Shown: one piece after another, positions 5,965 through 8,474 of the stretch | Layout of the letters: each line of letters opens with the position of its first letter | Position numbering within the stretch: position 1 is the stretch's first letter | Source: an uncultured Solobacterium sp. | GTDB taxonomy: Bacteria > Bacillota_I > Bacilli_A > Erysipelotrichales > Erysipelotrichaceae | Direction: 5' to 3' | NCBI GenBank assembly: GCA_927911475.1 | Contig: CAKMPP010000147.1 | Location: 1-8,474, forward strand | Length of the DNA: 8,474 nucleotides | The notes under the pieces: model-generated | Told to the model about the DNA's origin: nothing | Database searches by the model: none | What the model saw: only the letters and a program-made list of their open reading frames with translations | Made by a program: the position numbers and the translations under genes

Positions 5965-6626
5965 TTATTCATGAATTGAAATGACTGTACCATCATTCTT
6001 CCAGATACTATTTTCGTGTACCAAGCCTCTTACACAAGATGTTGGATACACACGAGAGTTTCTACCAATTACAGTACCTGGGTTGAGAACAGAATTACAT
6101 CCTACTTCAACATAATCTCCAAGCATTGCACCAAACTTCTTAAGGCCCGTATCAATTCGATGATCATCTTCTCGAATTGTGACAGGACGCTTATCACTCT
6201 TCACATTGGATGTAACCGAACCTGCACCCATATGAGAATAATATCCTAAGATAGAATCTCCTACATAGTTATAGTGTGGTGTTTGAACATGGTCAAACAG
6301 AATCACATTCTTTAACTCGCAACTATTTCCTACGACGCAATCTGCACCAACCAATGCCGCAGATCTGATGAATGCACAATGGCGTACTTCTGTACGTGGC
6401 CCAATGATACATGGTGCACCAATATAGGCAGATGGAAATACTGTCGCTGTCTTATGTATCCAAACATGTTCAGATACTCAGTATATTCTTCCTTGTCTAA
6501 TCCTTCACCCAATTTTAGAATGAGGTCCTTAATTCCAGAAAGAGCTTCCCATGGATATGTAAACTGTGATAAATACTCTTTCGCAATTGTGTGTTCTAAA
6601 TCATATATCTCGTTAATACGGTACAT
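5965..6626 (-). CDS. Left-handed beta-helix acyltransferase (GlmU C-terminal-like), one frameshift
   Basis: The corrected protein is 220 aa (662 bases equals 221 codons minus one). Residues 1-50 are helical (MYRINEIYDLEHTIAKEYL, then TYPWEALSGIKDLILKLG). From about residue 53 hexapeptide-repeat coils begin (IHKTATVFPSAYIGAPCIIG), including VRHCAFIRSAALVGADCVVG and PHYNYVGDSILGYYSHMGAG (117-136). H118 in the last segment aligns with the catalytic histidine of the GlmU acetyltransferase domain. The GlmU uridyltransferase domain is absent, although homologues are often labelled UDP-GlcNAc pyrophosphorylase; acyl transfer to a sugar nucleotide is a family inference. The frame breaks near 6474-6476, where one added base changes EYLNMFGY into EYSEHVWIHK and links the two ORFs. 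AGGAGG lies 4 bases before the ATG. It follows the LCP gene by 8 bases. Confidence 0.85.
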
Positions 6627-6630
6627 AAAT

Positions 6631-6637
6631 CCTCCTA
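6631..6637 (-). promoter_or_regulatory. Ribosome binding site of the acyltransferase gene, overlapping the LCP stop codon
   Basis: The minus strand reads TAGGAGG: the LCP stop TAG (6637-6635) shares its last two bases with AGGAGG. The next ATG is at 6624-6626. This arrangement implies coupled translation of the two genes. Confidence 0.7.
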
Positions 6638-8209
6638 GTTTGTGGAATTATCATATGTTCCCTCAGGCAGTGTTTCCTGGGAAATGATTTCATCATTCAT
6701 AATCTTATCAATCTCAGCATTAATGAAATCAACCTGATTTTGATACAAGTAAACAACTGATAATAATTGATCCGGTGCAGATGCACAGTAATCGCTACCC
6801 GTATCACCATCAAGATGATACTTCACAATATTCCATTGGATATTCTGATCCAACTGTTTCTTACATAATGCATAAATAGAATCTGTAGAAACATTGGTCA
6901 AGAACTTACCTTGTAAGGCGCCCAAAATATTATTAATCGAACTAATCAACTCAGGACTTAATAGCTTGTGAATAATCGCAGATAACACGATCTGTTGGTG
7001 AAGGTTACGGTCAAAGTCACCGTTTGGTAAACTATAACGTTCACGAACATACTCTAGCGCTAGTTCTCCATCAAGATGTAATGTTCCCTGTGGGTATGTG
7101 CGCCCTGTAAATGTCGCAGTAAATTCAAATGGATTATCAATATCGACACCATTGATTGAATTGATAATATCTTCAAATGTTGTGAAGTTTACTAACATGT
7201 AGTAATTCACATCCGTGCCAAGTAAGTTACTAGCACCCTTTAATGTATTTTGAATACCACTTAATCCTAGGTGTGTTAACTTATCCTTTGAGTTTTGATA
7301 TGCCGGATTTTGAATATAGGCATCACGTGGCAAGTTGGAAATCAGAATCTGATGTGTATTCGGATTCACTGTTACTGCAATATCAACGTCCGTTCTACCC
7401 TCTAAACTTAAATCACCCGGTTGGTCATTCCCAGCAATAAAGATTGTAAATGGTGTATTCGCAAGATTGGTCTTATCTTCTGTTACTTGTGTCGTTTCCA
7501 CCTTACGGAAATAACTGCCAATCAGTTTTGTATCTGTCTTAAAATTCTTAAATTCATCTGTCTCTAAAACCGTTGATAAATACGAATCACTTAAGAGTAA
7601 AACATCGCCTTGATTTGTATATAAGTTCTTTACAGCAGATTGCACAGAACTACTATTCACTGTCTTTAGGTTATCATTCTTTAAATCAACCCTTAACTGT
7701 TCTAGTGCGTAGTTCTGATTATTTCCATCTACACCAACAGCTGTAATAAATGTCGCATTTTGATATTCCGCTAGCTTCATGCTTTCCTTGTATTCAGAGT
7801 TAGCGAATGTGTCTTTATATTTTGCTTTATATGCATCTGTCATAACATAGATGCCAATTCTAACTTCATTACCCAAAACAGAGGAGAAAATATTGCTAAA
7901 ACGATCTGTATAGTACGGTAGTGCAATATTGACGATAATAAGCGCTACCGCAAGAACTGTATTTATTACCTGCGCAAAAATATTACTAGGTCTTACCTTA
8001 GATGTTAACAAGAACGTTAACCAGTCAATTACCGCAAGTACGAGTACAACGATAAATTTCCACTTTGTCGGAAACATCGGCATACGCCAGAATGTAATCG
8101 CAAATACAATACTCGCAAGGAAAAGGATCAGCCATAAAAATCTAGCGCTGATATATCTCTTCTTACGCTTTTTCTTTCGAATTACTCTGTTTGGATTTTG
8201 TTCAGTCAT
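6635..8209 (-). CDS. LytR-CpsA-Psr (LCP) family cell-wall glycopolymer ligase, CpsA-like with three TM helices
   Basis: LCP enzymes transfer undecaprenyl-pyrophosphate-linked glycopolymers (teichoic acid, capsule or wall polysaccharide) onto peptidoglycan on the outer face of the membrane. Intact, 524 aa. A very basic cytoplasmic N-terminus (RKKKRKKR, 11-18) precedes three TM helices (about 21-41, 50-70 and 77-98). A ~140-residue extracellular accessory region follows (112-250), then the LCP domain (about 254-412). The domain shows GRTDVDIAV (271-279, with metal-binding-type D274 and D276), NLPRDAY (292-298, R295), NGVDID (353-358) and YVRERYSLPNGDFDRNLHQQ (387-406, with R389, R391 and R401). 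All the expected charged residues are present, so it should be active. The three-TM layout and accessory domain resemble streptococcal CpsA rather than single-TM LytR or TagT. The tail is Asn/Asp-rich. AAGG precedes the ATG by ~9 bases. The sortase gene ends 15 bases upstream. Confidence 0.93.
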   Translation of the reverse strand: MTEQNPNRVIRKKKRKKRYISARFLWLILFLASIVFAITFWRMPMFPTKWKFIVVLVLAVIDWLTFLLTSKVRPSNIFAQVINTVLAVALIIVNIALPYYTDRFSNIFSSVLGNEVRIGIYVMTDAYKAKYKDTFANSEYKESMKLAEYQNATFITAVGVDGNNQNYALEQLRVDLKNDNLKTVNSSSVQSAVKNLYTNQGDVLLLSDSYLSTVLETDEFKNFKTDTKLIGSYFRKVETTQVTEDKTNLANTPFTIFIAGNDQPGDLSLEGRTDVDIAVTVNPNTHQILISNLPRDAYIQNPAYQNSKDKLTHLGLSGIQNTLKGASNLLGTDVNYYMLVNFTTFEDIINSINGVDIDNPFEFTATFTGRTYPQGTLHLDGELALEYVRERYSLPNGDFDRNLHQQIVLSAIIHKLLSPELISSINNILGALQGKFLTNVSTDSIYALCKKQLDQNIQWNIVKYHLDGDTGSDYCASAPDQLLSVVYLYQNQVDFINAEIDKIMNDEIISQETLPEGTYDNSTN

Positions 8210-8224
8210 AAATCATTTCCTTAT

Positions 8225-8474
8225 TTATGAAGCTTTTACCAGCTTTCCAACTAATACATATCTTCCATCTTCAACATCATAGGAACATGTTGATAACATT
8301 ACAATTTGATCTTCTGCCGTGATTGTTACATCACTCTTAAACGTTGACGCAGAAACAAAGCGATCAACATAACTCAAAAATTCACTGTCACTGCCAAAGT
8401 CGTACTGTACATAGTCACCAGTACCTGTTGTAGAATACCCTGCAACAGGATAAATCTTATATATGCCATTTGGT
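8225..8474 (-). CDS. srtB: Class B-type sortase, C-terminal part (runs off window)
   Basis: The C-terminal 82 residues of a cysteine transpeptidase that anchors surface proteins to the cell wall. The frame ends at TAA 8225-8227. The segment VTITAEDQIVMLSTCSY carries the TLxTC-type active-site cysteine (codon 8285-8287). Ten codons around DVEDGRYVLVGKLVKAS follow, with the catalytic arginine (codon 8261-8263) eight residues after the cysteine. Upstream, FGSDSEFLSYVDRFVSAS fits the helix of class B sortases before the catalytic strand. The catalytic histidine and the N-terminal signal anchor lie outside the window. Class B is inferred from the LSTCSYDVEDGRYVLVG pattern; the subclass is less certain. 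No sorting-signal substrate gene is visible here. It is probably co-transcribed with the LCP and acyltransferase genes. Confidence 0.85.
   Translation of the reverse strand, partial: PNGIYKIYPVAGYSTTGTGDYVQYDFGSDSEFLSYVDRFVSASTFKSDVTITAEDQIVMLSTCSYDVEDGRYVLVGKLVKAS

Noticed and set aside
5965..6626. Calling the acyltransferase full-length GlmU
   Set aside because: There is no uridyltransferase domain; the protein is only 220 aa and begins with a short helical segment before the beta-helix.
6379..6687. Plus-strand ORF opposite the acyltransferase gene
   Set aside because: It exists only because the real gene on the minus strand is frame-broken there; the minus-strand hexapeptide repeats are unambiguous.
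7929..8282. Plus-strand ORF of 117 residues opposite the LCP membrane region and sortase end
   Set aside because: Antisense to TM-rich coding sequence, which commonly produces long hydrophobic shadow frames; no start signal.
1..8474. CRISPR arrays, tRNA or rRNA genes, insertion sequences, prophage genes
   Set aside because: I found no regularly spaced repeats, no cloverleaf-like conserved tRNA arms, no transposase motifs and no terminal inverted repeats on either strand.

Overview
The window is AT-rich, tightly packed and typical of a low-GC Firmicute. Gene content and order point to the Erysipelotrichia or a neighbouring class: tilS-hpt-ftsH, a ywlC-upp-DUF1146 block, and a class B sortase with an LCP ligase. 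The taxon is an inference from protein flavour only. All genes are on the minus strand except one, a threonine aldolase at 4914-5939.

Read along the minus strand, there are three transcriptional blocks. (A) 8474-5965: the C-terminus of a class B sortase, a three-TM LytR-CpsA-Psr (LCP) ligase, and a left-handed beta-helix acyltransferase of the GlmU C-terminal type. Spacing is a few bases, so this looks like a cell-envelope operon. It converges on the aldolase gene at a perfect 14-bp-stem terminator that can serve both strands. (B) 4846-3346: threonylcarbamoyl-AMP synthase (tRNA t6A), uracil phosphoribosyltransferase and a DUF1146 membrane protein, closed by a terminator at 3311-3338. The aldolase gene and block B diverge from a 67-bp gap with a palindromic -10-like box. 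(C) 3238-1: a decayed BrnT/BrnA toxin-antitoxin pair, a stand-alone PemK/MazF-like protein, tilS (tRNA-Ile lysidine synthetase), hpt (hypoxanthine phosphoribosyltransferase) and the 5' end of ftsH.

The most striking property is a set of single-base indels. Translating across frames shows that ftsH (two), hpt (one), tilS (one), the acyltransferase gene (one), brnT (one) and brnA (apparently four) each need such corrections to give a continuous family-like protein. Most sit in A/T runs and most lie in the first 3.1 kb. The housekeeping genes between 3.3 and 5.9 kb and the LCP gene are clean. Because tilS is normally essential, sequencing or assembly error is the simplest reading for the housekeeping genes. 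The BrnT toxin also lacks its C-terminal third, which base-calling error does not explain, so that locus is probably a true relic.

I found no RNA genes, CRISPR array, insertion sequence or wholly new system. The best candidates for a second look are the MazF-like gene heading the tilS operon without a visible antitoxin, the brnTA relic beside it, and the sortase-LCP-acyltransferase operon.
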